NCBI GenBank assembly: GCA_040954595.2
Contig: CM082596.2
Coordinates: 6,386,001-6,450,000, forward strand
DNA: 64,000 nt
From: Balanoglossus misakiensis
Lineage: Eukaryota > Hemichordata
Direction: 5' to 3'
The notes beneath the pieces were generated by a model that saw only the letters and a list, made by a program, of their open reading frames with translations, did no database searches and was not told where the DNA came from. A program made the translations under genes and the position numbers. Positions 1-13,200 of this stretch are shown piece after piece. The number at the start of each line of letters is the position of its first letter. Position 1 is the stretch's first letter.

Positions 1-536
1 CAGTATTTTTGTTCTGGGTATAAATGCAATATCACTGGCAGAGGTTTTACGAGCAATCCGCGCATTTGAGACAGGACTGTATTCAGTCCTCTTCGTCAGA
101 TAACCAGCGCTCAAAAAACAAACACGAAGACGTGCATGCGCGCGTATCCTGAAGGTTTTGAGGTCAAGTCCTGGCTGCATTCACTGCGGAACTTCCACAA
201 GGTTCACATTTTGCGATGCTTCTACTCTTAACCGCGGAGACATTCGAATGAAGAACGGTTTCACCCGTTCTTGCATCTCTCCACTGACGTCGTCGATTAG
301 CGTCTTAGAAAGTGAAATTGCCACTCAAGTCATCCAGTCAGATAACCCGTTGCCTGGCAACGGGAGGATTCGAATCCCTCTCATCTCCATTCTCCGTGTG
401 TCACTAGGGCCCTTAATGGCGAACAAGATAAACCGGTTGTGATGCTCGGCACGGGTTTATGCCAAATAAAATATTTCAGTGCACTGAAGGGGTTTCATGA
501 AGTGTGACAGTCTTGAGAGTGTTTTAATTAAGAGTA
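1..536. other. Intergenic, no gene seen
   Basis: No open frame here has a domain, signal peptide or splice context that I recognise. A B-box-like motif near 362-380 was considered as a tRNA and rejected. The stretch ends in a large microsatellite. Confidence 0.5.
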
Positions 537-558
537 AATGTATGCATGTATGTATGTA

Positions 559-609
<51 letters not shown>

Positions 610-633
610 ATGTATGTATGTATGTATGTATGT

Positions 634-673
<40 letters not shown>

Positions 674-714
674 ATGTATGTATGTATGTATGTATGTATG
701 TATGTATGTATGTA

Positions 715-749
<35 letters not shown>

Positions 750-781
750 ATGTATGTATGTATGTATGTATGTATGTATGT

Positions 782-821
<40 letters not shown>

Positions 822-833
822 ATGTATGTATGT

Positions 834-873
<40 letters not shown>

Positions 874-902
874 ATGTATGTATGTATGTATGTATGTATG
901 TA

Positions 903-933
<31 letters not shown>

Positions 934-938
934 ATGTA

Positions 939-973
<35 letters not shown>

Positions 974-1009
974 ATGTATGTATGTATGTATGTATGTATG
1001 TATGTATGT

Positions 1010-1049
<40 letters not shown>

Positions 1050-1251
1050 ATGTATGTATGTATGTATGTATGTATGTATGTATGTATGTATGTATGTATG
1101 TATGTATGTATGTATGTATGTATGTATGTATGTATGTATGTATGTATGTACATGTGTATGTATGTATGTATGTATGTATGTATCTATGTATGTATGTATG
1201 TATGTATGTATGTATGTATGTATGTATGTATGTATGTATGTATGTATGTAC
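537..1251. repeat. Compound (TGTA)n/(TG)n microsatellite, ~715 bp
   Basis: Uninterrupted alternation of TGTA tetranucleotide blocks with TG dinucleotide blocks. At least eight TG blocks of roughly 14-30 bp lie between TGTA blocks, and the last ~220 bp are almost pure TGTA. It is open in several frames on both strands only because the repeat lacks stop codons, giving artefactual Met-Tyr-Val-Cys or His-Thr-Tyr-Ile proteins. Alternating purine-pyrimidine DNA of this kind can adopt Z-form. Confidence 0.97.
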
Positions 1252-2426
1252 GGTTCGCTTGATCTAATGGCAACAGCTACCCGATGTGTAGTAAACAACA
1301 CGACTTTCATTTTCTATTTTTTCATCGAATTTTCCGGTGTACGCGTGGCTCTAGTCGTACATGTATTTCAAATCAACGTCAATTTCTAATGGACGTACAC
1401 GGAAGACGGACGAACCCTCATCTGTTGACAAAAAACACTGTCTGTTGGTCCTTGGTGAAAACTTAAAGCCGCAATTACACCGTGTTGGGAGCCAAATTGA
1501 CGGCTAGTTTACTTAAGCACGGGAGAGAGAAAGTCCATCAGGCATAAAGCTGAAATTTGATCTGAAAATCGATGCTTTCTCCCAGTTCTCCCGGGTCCAG
1601 GTGTGCGTCACGTTCACCACCACCTAGGGCGTCGCGGACCCCTTAACTCGGGGAAAATTCGCCCGCATTCTTTCACATCGCCGTTTGTCAGGCAACTGAA
1701 GCTTGTTGCAGTATTCCAGGTGAATTTAAAATGATCCAGCGCGCCTTGGAGACCCCCTGAACTTTTTAAGTCCATTTCACACTTGCTTGCTCAAATGGCG
1801 CGATATATCGGTTGCTGAAACAGCGGCTCTAATCAGGCAGCAAGACGTGCATGAGTAAATTGGTTTTCGCGGACTCAATCATCGCACCTGAATAGTTGGT
1901 TTAGGGCGAAACCACTGCACAGAGCGGGGTGTGAGAACCACCGCCGCGTCACCGAAAACAGGTGTCCGCTGTTCGGGCATTAGTTAGCTGCAGTGAACTA
2001 CATCTTATACCCGGAGAAGAAGCATCTTCAGAAACATTCAAGTCTTTCCGTAAGAACGACCGAGAGTTGAGTTCACCCCACCAAGCGTGGGCTCACCCCT
2101 CTGGTGAATAGTTGTGGGACCACCCCTTAAGGAATGACAGAGTTGTGATGAACGCAGGAAACAATTTTGCGATTGCACGAGAGATAGGAATTTTATCAGG
2201 TCGAAACGAATCGTTCATTTTGCCTATTTACTTGTGGTAATATCCTGGGAGAATCGTCTTGTAATAGTTTCTTAATTACAATCCTTTGAACCAGGCTGAT
2301 GGTATTTTTTCTGTCAATAAAATCTTATGTTATATCAAAAACGGCAACGAAGGAGAACATTTAAATAGTTAATAGTTGTGTGATAGTGGGCAGATGTGTT
2401 TGTAAGAGTTGGCGAGCCGGGGAAGG
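1252..2426. other. Intergenic, no gene seen
   Basis: Mixed-composition single-copy-looking DNA. I found no splice-bounded exon with a recognisable domain, no RNA gene and no obvious repeat. Confidence 0.4.
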
Positions 2427-2600
2427 AGGGAGGGAGGGAGGGGGGAGAGGGGTGTGGGAGGGAGGGAGGGAGGGAGGGAGATGGTTGAAACACAATTTGA
2501 GAGACGGAGAGGAGGGAGGGAGAGAGAGTGGGGTGGGGAGAGTGAGATGGTTGAAACAAAGTTTGAGAGAAGAATCCGGGGGAGGGATGGAGACATATGG
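2427..2600. repeat. Purine-rich (GGGA/GAGA) low-complexity tract
   Basis: About 170 bp of strand-asymmetric purine repeat (GGGA, GAGA). It holds two copies of a short motif, ATGGTTGAAACA followed by AGTTTGAGAGA-like sequence (around 2480 and 2548), and a third related ATGGTTGAAATA at about 2597. The open frames through it are low-complexity artefacts. Confidence 0.85.
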
Positions 2601-5017
2601 TTGAAATAAATTTACGATATGATAAATGTACATGTCGGCATGACCTGACTCAGGCAATGATAATCAACGAACATGAAGCACGGAACAGCCGAGCGTTTTG
2701 AGTCGTGGTACAAGTATTAAGATGAGATTATCAATAACAATATCAGTATTAGGTATTAGGATGACACACAGCGCGCATGCTAAGGAAAATCACATAACTG
2801 TACATGCCTACAGTAGATCAAAATCGTCATTTAAATACCATTTTATATATCAGAATCTTGTTTTCAATATGGACAGACACACACAATTAATTTGGAATCT
2901 TTGTCTGTTGCATTTGATGACGTGATCAATTATATCCACCGACTTTGCTCGTTCTGACACAGTTCTGGCCGTGCTAAGATGAGCCGGGCGTCGTTCGTTG
3001 GGGATAAAAATCTATAGTTTGTTTATACGCGCGACGAAATCCAATTGAAGCTATTGAAGTTTCTCTCAGACTGGAAAGCCGGGCTCGGGCAGCTACCCAC
3101 GGATAATGAAGCAGCCGCCATTAGGAGCGGATTCCGGCGCAGCTGAGACGGTTCACCGTCGGTTTCCTTAAAAAAAACCACGGGATTCTTTTAATCCTCA
3201 ATTCAGTTCGGTGACAGTCCGGTGCCAGAAGTGATTGACGGTGTCTTCAGCAAGAAAAAAAGAGGATTCTTTTAACGAGTTTTTATCTGTATTTGTTTAG
3301 GAATCTCCGGACACGGCGCTCTTGAATGCTGATACCCCGCGCACTGTTTGGACGGGCTTGATGAATATTTGGCCACCTGGGATCGGCAAATAAACTGTTT
3401 CCACTAAGGCGGAAAACAAGCCGGCCATAATCAATCTCAATTATCACTCTATTAAAATTAAATAGCAGGCCAACGTTTCTATTTCAAATCGATATCTTCT
3501 TTGGAGTATCCCAACAGGCCATCAAATGAGGCAACCGAAACGACTGACGGCAAATGGTTTATAAATAACTGCCCTGAAGACACTGTTTTCTATGTACAGG
3601 TAAATTTCATTCGCCTCCGTTCGAATTCTTTAACCATTTTTATTGATTCTATCAAAACACGTCACTGTTTTTGAATGGCGCACTTGAGGTTTCATATTCG
3701 CTTATCCAATTTCGTGGTTCAACACGAAGAGAAATCGAAATAAACTATTTTTTTTGTCTTTGGCCTGTTGTGACAGGACAGTATTTGGCTAACGACGACC
3801 AACCCTTCGGTGAAAAATACTAACGCTCGCATAGGAGACGCCGCGTTTTAACTTCTTATCGAGGGATTAGGGCGAAAACCCACAGCCGGCTTTTTCATCG
3901 ATGCACGACAGCGCGGCGGAGAGCCCTGGAAATACGAGACGGAGTTCGTTTACTCGTCACATCCTGCGTTTTCGGCTCGCTGTGTCCGCCAGTAAGGGGA
4001 TCTCGCCGCACAGGAGATTAAATCGCGGTCTCTCATCACTCAGGTGAACACAATCAAATCTTGTCAGGGCTTATTTCTGTCTTAGAAAGCAAGGAAATTA
4101 CTTGCGCCACATCTGAAGGCCTCGCCGCTAGAATTCGTCCTTTCGCCGTATTCTTTCCGACCTAAACAGCGGAAAGCGATAAGATATATGGACGGTGGAT
4201 TTAGAAGGAACAGCGCACTTTCCCCACGACGTTACAGTTTAGTATAATACTGTATGCAGTACTGGGATAGCCTCATGACCTACTTCGGAAAAGAGATGTT
4301 GCGAAAACAATTTGACTTGCAGTGAAACCTAACGTCGGTTTTTATTTTCGATCGACGTTTTTTGTAACTGGCCAGCCTGTATCAATTTTGCCCTTTTCTC
4401 AAAAAAAAAATATAAAGCGTTTTCCACGAACTTCTCCGGGGTTAGGCAATTTTGTTTTGTTTGAAATCGGGTTTCATTCAATAATCAAGCACGACAAGGT
4501 CCAATTTGTGACGAGATAAAATAACTGCCTTCGCAAACGTATTTTATAATATATTTCACTATCGCTCTCACGCGAGCCTTCCGCTCGAGAGCGACGAGCT
4601 CGGCGCAGTAATTCCTAACGAGACAGATCTGCCGGAGAACACGACAACTTGGTCACGCGATGGTTAGACGTGGCGCCATGGAGACACCGGTAAAATAGGA
4701 GTACATATCAGACAATTAGGGACAAATTCTGAAAGCTCATTCTCCGGTTGACGCTTAAGCCGCTTCTGCGGTTGCGCGTGATTTCAGCGATAAAGGGAAA
4801 AAAAAGCCGCCCGTTTTGTGAAAAACACATTAAGGTAAAATTGCCGGGGTCGAACCTGTAGGTTTTTATCGGGGGCTTTTTTGTAAATTTGCTGAAGATA
4901 AGCGTTCGATTAACTGATGAGAAATGTGGTTGGTTGGTTGGTTGGCTGGATGGTCGTGTTCTGGTTGGTGGGCCACCAGACGACTGTGGGCTTTGACTGA
5001 TGGATGCTAGTGATGTT
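2601..5017. other. Intergenic, no gene seen
   Basis: About 2.4 kb with A/T-rich and G/C-balanced patches. No exon with a recognisable domain was found. It could contain distal regulatory sequence, but I cannot support any specific site without comparison to related genomes. Confidence 0.35.
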
Positions 5018-5344
5018 GAATGAATGAATGAATGAATGAATGAATGAATGAATGAATGAGTGAGTGAGTGAGTGAGTGAGTGAGTGAGTGAGTGAGTGAG
5101 TGTGTGTATGTCTGTATGTATGTATGTATGTGTGTGTGTATGTCTGTATGTATGTATGTATGTATGTATGTATGTATGTATGTATGTATGTATGTATGTA
5201 TGTATGTATGTATGTATGTATGTATGTATGTATGTATGTATGTATGTATGTATGTATGTATGTATGTATGTATGTATGTATGTATGTATGTATGTATGTA
5301 TGTATGTATGTATGTGTATGTATGTATGTATGTATGTATGTATG
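5018..5344. repeat. Compound microsatellite (GAAT)n-(TGAG)n-(TGTA)n
   Basis: Three successive tetranucleotide blocks grade into each other: GAAT units, then TGAG units, then a long TGTA block with a few TG/TC interruptions. The stepwise change of one base per block (TGAA to TGAG to TGTA) suggests growth by slippage from point-mutated units. Stop-free frames here are artefacts. Confidence 0.97.
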
Positions 5345-8300
5345 TTACTTTAACTAGCAATAGAACCGTCAAAATAGATAAGACCACCCGACGCATTCCT
5401 TTGAATATCACAGCGAAATAGACACCAGTTGCGATGGCAAACGTAAAATGTAAATGTGGAGGGGGGAATATCGTTGAAGCGCTCTTAAATTACCGAGAGA
5501 AAAAAATAAAAAAGCAGAAGAGAATTGGATGGAACACACGCTCGAGCGGTCAGAGGCAACCTCAGCTCGCCACGACTTGCCCCTCAACCGTGAACTGAAA
5601 ACGGAATTAAGTGTATCTCCGATACGTTTCAGGATGTGCACGGCCAAACTGTGCATTTATTTTCCAAGGCGAGCATCCAAATCGGGCGGGGGTCAACGAA
5701 GGTCACCCTCACAGAAAGGTGTGCAGATGGAAACGGCCACTTAATTTCTTCCACGCCGCGAACTCCGTCGACATTCCGATTGGAAAAAAAGTGAGCGATT
5801 TATAAGTCCTGCACGTCGGTATGACGTCACACTGCATGCCGAGGTCAGGTCTGAACTCCGCGAAAAGAGCAAAAGTTGCCCTTCTTCAGACATTGCGATG
5901 GCAACACTTAACGGATGGCCACGGGAAGAGATGCCCGTGACCGACAGCTGAGCTGTAACGATGGCAACCGCGCATACCGCCCAATATCAGGTTTTTTGGT
6001 CGGAGGCCAGAAAGCCACCTGTTTTAAGAGTCTGACAACCAATAATTACAGAATAAATATTAACTACAGTTTACATCAAATTCACCAAATTTCTGGCACA
6101 ACGACGAAGCAACGTTTACCTGTTTAACGTTTTGGAATGAAAATTGCGTGTTTAGAATACCAAACAATAAAGAAACAGGATCATAAAATCAGATCATATC
6201 AATGTTCCCCATAAAAATTAAAGAGAGACTCACTAGATGCTAGAGATATTACCGATTGTATCACTTTAAGCGATTTCACGCAACACTGAGCAATTTTGTG
6301 CAGAATCGTGGCGTAAAGTTTAAAACTCAGGCAACTTCTACCCTATATTAACGAGTGTTTACAGCTTGGTGAAAGTTAATTAATTCCGCGGTGCTTTATC
6401 TTGGCACCACAAGACGGTAAAAAGCCAAAACCAGACCAGACTACACCAGACCAAACAAAATCAAAGTTAACCAAGCCAAAACCAAACAAAACTAGTCGAG
6501 ACCAAGCCAATCCAATGTACCACGCCAGGCATTGCCAAATTTGTACAAGGAACACAGCGAAGCCCCACAAACATCTCGCCGATTTAACGCGTATCAACCG
6601 AAGAACAAAATAACCTCACAAGCCGCAGTCGTGAAAAAAATAAAATCATCGTCGTCAATTATGCATCCCCGTAGGCTACAGACTGAAGACAAATCCGCGA
6701 CATTTAAAACGCGTGCGAGCAATTTTACTGTGTCGTGTTGTTGTGCGGAACGTATAACCAGCGAAAGCGATCCGCCATACTCTACACACGCGGCCACTAA
6801 GAATGCGACTTTCTTACATACTAATTATACCTTCAATGTGTGTAAGCCGACACGCCGGCCAATCGAAATCGCCCCGGGTGATGAGCTGCTCGTCTCTCTG
6901 TCGGCGCGCACCTTTCCCCGGAGGGGTGGCAACGCGCATCATGTAAGGGCAATATTATGCAAATTTATACCTTACTTCGGGGAATTGCACTACCGCCAGC
7001 AGTTGGCCTTCTGTGCATGGTAAGCCCCGGATCGACAAAAGGGAAAAAAAGAATCTTTGTCGGTCTTTGATTGTCTTGCTGGGCAATTTTAACTTCATTA
7101 TTGTTGGGCGGACGTTACTATTTGAAGATTAAGTTCGGGTATTATGAACTGAACATCGCCATCTCCGGTATAATATTGGCATCCCTCCAAAATGGGGACG
7201 GGGGGGGGGGGGGGTAGTAGCCAAAAGAGATTTCAAACTGGAGCAACGTAGATTTACCAAGCTGTGCCTTCAACGAGAAAACACGTCTGCACATTGCAGT
7301 AGAATTAACATGCAAGCAAACAGTCAAACACGCGCATGTCAATGTAATGCTGAACATTTGACGTCAATCCCCACGTCTTTTATACAAGCGGGTTTTCTCA
7401 GAGTCGGTTACTAGTAATACTGTGCATCGCTTTCGAATCTCACGACGAGCGGCACCCGAATTAGTCCCTGAAAGTTGTTTACTGGTCGGAGTTGGTCCGG
7501 AGGTGAGCGACACGGAAGAGGTGGCTTTGGGATTTTTTTTCTTTTTTTTTTTAAACAGGCGTCCAACAATGAGCGAATTGAACCTGCACACAAGCGATTG
7601 AAAACAGTAATTACACGGACATTGTGTAGAAACGCGGTAAAAAGGAAAAAAAGTGGGCGCTGACTACGCCGCGCCGCTGAACGCCAAATCCTCGTTAATT
7701 GGTTGCGTTTGTCTATTGACGGGATTAGCTCCTCGGTACGAGTGGGGGACCCTTCTCAATCGGCCCCAGACGACACAATGTCTGAAGACGGTGGTTGTGT
7801 TTCCACTCGGCTGCTAATCACTTTATGACTGGGGACATTCACATCCCATTGAAAACGGCCAGCCCTTTTCCACGCCAAAGACGCTTTTCAGGGCCTCTGT
7901 CGTGGCGATAATACAGTGGGGGAGGTTACACTAGATTAGCGGTGGGGTCCCTAACACTTGAACACGACTCCCCGTGGCTCAAAAACCATTGATACGATGG
8001 CCAACCGCCGCACTAAAGAGAATGACCTCTGCCCTCTGGGAGAGAACGACTGGATATCTTAATTCACAATCGCAGTTATCCGGCTACCCAGTGTAATGAA
8101 ACATTCGAAGGAACAATATTAGTCCATCTCAATTCATTTCATTTCAGGTCCTAAATGGCACTTAATTTGATGTCCCAACTTTGGACAAAACACAGAATGC
8201 ATGGACGAAAAAAAAAACTTTTGCCACGCTATGGCCAGTTAAATTTAACTCTGGTTACATACAGAACTAATTGTTTTACGAGACAAACGATGATGTTAAT

Positions 8301-8515
8301 TGCCACGTTTAATTGTTATGTATAGTCAGTATCTAATCAATGGTCATTTGTGCGAAAATTGTTTGTTTTGCTTACAAACGAAGGCGGGCCATGCACCATT
8401 CTTGGTGATCCTCGGCCAATGAAATTTTTAAAACCAACTCATGGTGGCGATATTTCAATACTTCGCATCAGGCGTGGGCTATGGGAGTTGGTGCACGACG
8501 TCACACCACGGACAC
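5345..8515. other. Intergenic, no gene seen; G homopolymer at 7191-7214
   Basis: About 3.2 kb without a supportable gene. A 163-codon open frame at 6532-7023 has no recognisable domain and no splice support, so it is not called. A near-pure G run lies at 7191-7214 and A- or T-runs are scattered. A purine-rich CCAAAACCAGACCAGACT-like low-complexity patch lies near 6420-6500. Confidence 0.35.
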
Positions 8516-8592
8516 ACGACAGACTAGTCTCGGTTACCCAGACTCCTCAGCCCGCGCGAAGGAGTCTGGGTAACCGAGACTAACGACAGACT
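8516..8592. mobile_element. 57-bp foldback insertion flanked by 10-bp direct repeats
   Basis: The arms 8526-8546 and 8561-8581 are perfect 21-bp inverted complements separated by a 14-nt loop (8547-8560). The decamer ACGACAGACT occurs immediately before the element (8516-8525) and again just after it (8583-8592), as expected of a target-site duplication. The unit is far too small to encode a protein, so it would be a non-autonomous, MITE-like insertion. A structured RNA would not explain the flanking direct repeat. Confidence 0.75.
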
Positions 8593-10243
8593 CGATTCAC
8601 AAACATACCGAGGTTGCGTCTTTGCGGATTTATATGTTTTATCAATCTATTAAGTTATTTGTCGAAAGTAATGGTTCGGGAAAATTTCCTACATACAGAA
8701 CAAGCATTAGTGTTCACTGGCACTGGATTTTATTCCCCCTTTTGATGTTTGGTGGTGAATTCACCAATATTTAATTTCACAGAGCTGGGTGTAAAACGAT
8801 GAGTGATACTGTGATTTTACATTTTTACGATCCTCTACCACGGTCACAGTGACCGCGCCTCTTGATATTTAGCGCCACCAGTGTTGGCAAAGGATTGCTT
8901 TTGTTTTTCTATCACGTGTGATGAATTTAAAAGCAATGCGCTTTCAGAATATTAATAAAGCATATACAAAAAACAAAAAGTGGATTGCTATGGATTGTGA
9001 AAAAATTGTCTGGTTCGCAGCTAATATTTTCCTTCATCTAATCATTGAGTCAAGCAGGAAAAACAATGGAGATACAACGTGAGATTCTGAACGACGTTGA
9101 AGTGTCCATTGAAGACACCGTGACGGTTCTGCGCAGTGCTAATTATCATATTTCTTATAGTCTCAAAATTCTCCCACTACCGACCTGACTATGACACTTT
9201 CCCATCATAACAGCCAGTCAATTTTAGGAACCACTACGTCTTCCAATGGAGACGGAAGCAGCGATGGTCTTTTCCACGGAAGAACGTTCCTTCCACTGTA
9301 TGTTTTCGCAGAAACACAGGGTTCATATGACATGTCAGGGACATTTGACCCAGAAAATCAAAACAACTTGGCAGGCGTGAACCGTTATATATTGGACACC
9401 CCATGTCCACAACGTTGAGCAAACACTGGCAAACATACAGAAATCGCTGACATCGGAAAAGTCAAGAAAATCCACTGTAGTCTAACCTGGGTAAATATCA
9501 AAAGGTAGGTTGCACCGAATTCACGTTAAAGTGCCCTTATGGCGGTATAGATGGTTTAGTGATAACGGACAGTGGTCTGTCTGACTATGCTCACGAGTAC
9601 TTTTCTTGTTGTAAAGGCACTAAAATCATATACATGTACTAGTAACTTCTAAATTTAACTGATAACGAAAGACCAGACGTCTTGCCATGGTCCGTAAACT
9701 ACTCTGTGTATATTATGTATCGGAATAGGGTGATACTAGATATACAGTCTACAACCAGTCAAAGTCGACACTGTTCGCTCACAGAAACTGTCTGTAGCTC
9801 TTAGGCTCATTTGGTCAAATGATTTATTTGGCTATAGATGTGATGTACATGTACACTTCGTCTATGGTTGGTTTACGATAATCGTACGATTACTCCCCAA
9901 CACCAGTTTTTGCACAATCGTGAATAGAGTAGCTGTACGGGGCAGGGGTAGTGTGACGTCATTGTCACGCTGTTTTTTCGTAGCTTAGATATACAAGAAG
10001 TTATGTCTAATGCTAACAACACTTATGATAGCAGAAATCATTGTGGGTCAAAAGTCGCGTTTAGCCGGCATAAACAACGTGACAACCCGACGTGATCGCC
10101 AAGTTTTTGCGCTTGCGTGTCCCCTCCCAATATGTCGTGCAAGTAAAAGCCAAGCGGTATGATTTGGATTTAGAACTCCCGTTAAGACTCTCACAGTGAC
10201 TTAGCAAAACTTTAGTAAATTTTAAATTTACTTTTCATTTCAG
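8593..10243. other. Upstream region of the C2/factor B-like gene
   Basis: No protein-coding exon was recognised. A strong polypyrimidine-AG acceptor ends at 10243, directly before the first ATG of the downstream gene. At least one 5' untranslated exon, and the promoter, should therefore lie somewhere in this stretch; I could not place them. Confidence 0.4.
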
Positions 10244-13200
10244 ATGACGCGGTTAAAGCGTTTGCTGTGGGTATGTGCAATCGGGATTTTGTATCCGGCA
10301 GTCTTCACACCTTGTGCAGGTAATACCAGCCTGACCACAAAAATGACCGTTTTGACAGTGTACGACGGTGCAAACGCGTACGTCCATTTGTCTCGCAATA
10401 CGATCCAATATGGCCCACACTGAATTCCTTAATTAATTTAATTAATGATGAATATCCCTTACCTTGTCAGAAGCAACGTGTCCACCACTGCAAGACGAAA
10501 TAAGCAACGGCAACTCGACAGCAGAGGAGAGAGAGTACCATGGCGACGAGATCGTCTATTACAGTTGTAACCAAGGATACAAGGTCAAAGGTGATAGCTG
10601 GCGGGTATGCTCGCTGTATGAAAATGAAAATGGTACTGTGTCATTCGCCTGGACTGGGAGCACTCCACGGTGCGAGGGTACGTTGGTTGCTAATTAAAAT
10701 AACAAGATCCCTAACCCTAATACAATGTCCATCTTATCCGACTTAGTGTTGTGATAGTGGCCATCACCTTCGAAGTTATTGTTTTGAAGTAAAATTAGAT
10801 CGGTACAGTACAGGCGGAAACGATCTATCTACGGGAGAGAGTGTACAAGAACCTGGGCGGAATTTCTCATGGTACACCAAATATGTCCTTTTCACTATTT
10901 GTCGTTAGTTTATAAATGTTGTTTGAAGACAATTTTAAAACTAAACAGACTCTCCTGACGATTATATTTGCTGCTAATCATCTTTGTAAAAAAGATGCAT
11001 TGGATTTTTTCGCAGAGATACGCTGTCCCAGTCTCGGTCACCCGGAGAACGGCAGACGCATCGGCTCCTCGTACAGGGTCGGGGACGCGGTCACCTTCAG
11101 GTGTAATTCGCGGTACACCCTCTACGGTGCCGAGAGCAGGACGTGCGCGGAGAACGGCAAGTGGAGTGGGGCGCTAACTGTTTGCGACAACGGGGGTAAG
11201 TGACCAGCAGCCTGGGGGGGGGGGGCAGCCAGTCAACGACACTGTCTATGAGACAATATTGTTTACAGTTTGACTTCTCGCAGTCGCATTGACAATATTT
11301 AAATAATAACACATGTTAGCGAGGGCAATATCATGATCTTTGGCCTGCACGAGGGATGGAGATCTCTGACCATAATATTGCGGCTCGGGCATCATCAATA
11401 TTATGGTCAGCGATCACCAGCCCGAGGGCAGGCCAAAGATCATGATATTGCCCGAGCATGACATGTGTTATTAATTTTATTATACCGAACATTTGACCAT
11501 ACATACAGCATAGAGGGTTCCGTCCATGTCGTACATTGCAGGTTGCAGCGAACTAAAATATCTCGCCGTACCTACTTCGAACTCAAATAATCTTGAGAAA
11601 ACCGCGCTGTTGGTTGCGACTTTGGTGTATTTACTGTCCGTTTGCGGTAAAATATCGTCCAGTTGAACAGCTGTTAATCCTGTGTGTCGCTTTGAAGCCA
11701 TAGATGCGGGAGTTGACTGATCGTGAAGGAAGCCATTGAACGACAGTTTGTTGCGCGCAGAAAAGATGCGCAGAACCTAAAACCTGTTCTCAGCCTGCAA
11801 TATACTCTCAGCGCGCGCGTATCCCCGGCCCGTAGCCCCTACCTACGGGCCATAGAGTCTGTCAACCATGTTATATCACGTTCTTTTTCTATGTCACGTG
11901 GTATGGTCTCAGCCAATCAATAGTACGGAATACAGAGTGAGGTGTAATAAACAACAATATTCACCACTCTGAGAGACACATAAACATTAAAGCCCCGTGA
12001 GCTGCAGCTCCATAAAAAAAATAAGCCATATAAACAATCTCAGATATACTTATAATTCTGTCTAATTTCCCAAAAGTTGCAGCTCATGGGGCTTTAATTA
12101 AGATTATTTACATCACTACCCTTATCGAAGCATCTCAGGCCAATTTTAGCACATACAGAGCATAAATTAATTACTGGCCGCGGCACGATTGCAGTTTAAT
12201 ATATTTCCCTGACCAAAATGGCACGAGTAATGAAGGATGCCGTCTTGATCTCGGTTACTATGAAACTGCAATGGCGTGCGGAAGTGACGTCTGCTTACCT
12301 GTACTGGTTCTGGTTGGTGAACGGACGTCGGCAGACCTGAAGGAATATGCGGTTTCTTTCGTCACAGAGTCACAGAGTCCAGCAAAATTCCCCCGAAAGT
12401 TTCCACAAAGTGACTAGAACAACCAGTCGGCATCTCGACGCATTTCGGCTTCACTTCCAAACGTATTTTGAGAAATAAAGGTGTCATTGAAATCCTACGT
12501 GGCGCTTCCAAGTGAAGTCGGCGACGGACAGGAAAAGGTACACCAACCGCGCGTTAGGTAACAACCAATGGAGCTGTCCGTCAACCTGTGCGCGTAGCAG
12601 TTACTGATTGGCTGACAGGAACATCAGCGTATACACCATGATTGGCCGTGTTTTACACGGGTGTTGTCGACGTGTTGTAAGCCGGATAAAGCTAGCGTGC
12701 CTTGCAATGGACGCGCCGCTCGTGTTGGTGAATGAATACCAGGAGAGTCATTTTATCATATTAATCATAAAATTATTAAATCAATCATATTGAGTCTTTC
12801 TATGAGGCGTCGGTGGCGCATCCCGTGATATTAATTGTACAATTAAAATTCACACGTGATCCTAATGAAGTATAATAACTCACAGACTCACATCTTCCGA
12901 TAACTTGGCATACATTTTACTCTGTGGAAAATAGGATGACAATATTGTGAAAGAACACGGTTCGCGGGGTTCCTGGTTATCAAACACGCATCAAGACTCG
13001 ATACAACAGTTTTGCTTTGTGAGAAACATGACTACATAAGATGTGAGTTTTTTATTCGTTAACAGCGTCGTTATGCCCGAACCCCGGCGTTCCAACCAAC
13101 GGCCGCAAGTATGGCCGCCGGTATAACTATGGCAACGAGGTCCGATTCTACTGTAACCGCGGCTACGATCTGATTGGCTCTCCTGTTCGGGAGTGTTTGG

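Noticed and set aside
358-392. tRNA-like B box (GGATTCGAATCC) with a possible long variable arm
   Set aside because: No matching acceptor stem, A box or anticodon arm could be folded upstream; the T-stem has a mismatch.
497-1389. Long open frames of Met-Tyr-Val-Cys or Thr-His repeats on both strands
   Set aside because: They arise only because TGTA/TG repeats lack stop codons. The same applies to 5007-5421, 36125-36328 and 43792-44208.
6532-7023. 163-codon open frame
   Set aside because: No recognisable domain, no plausible splice or promoter context, mixed composition; probably chance.
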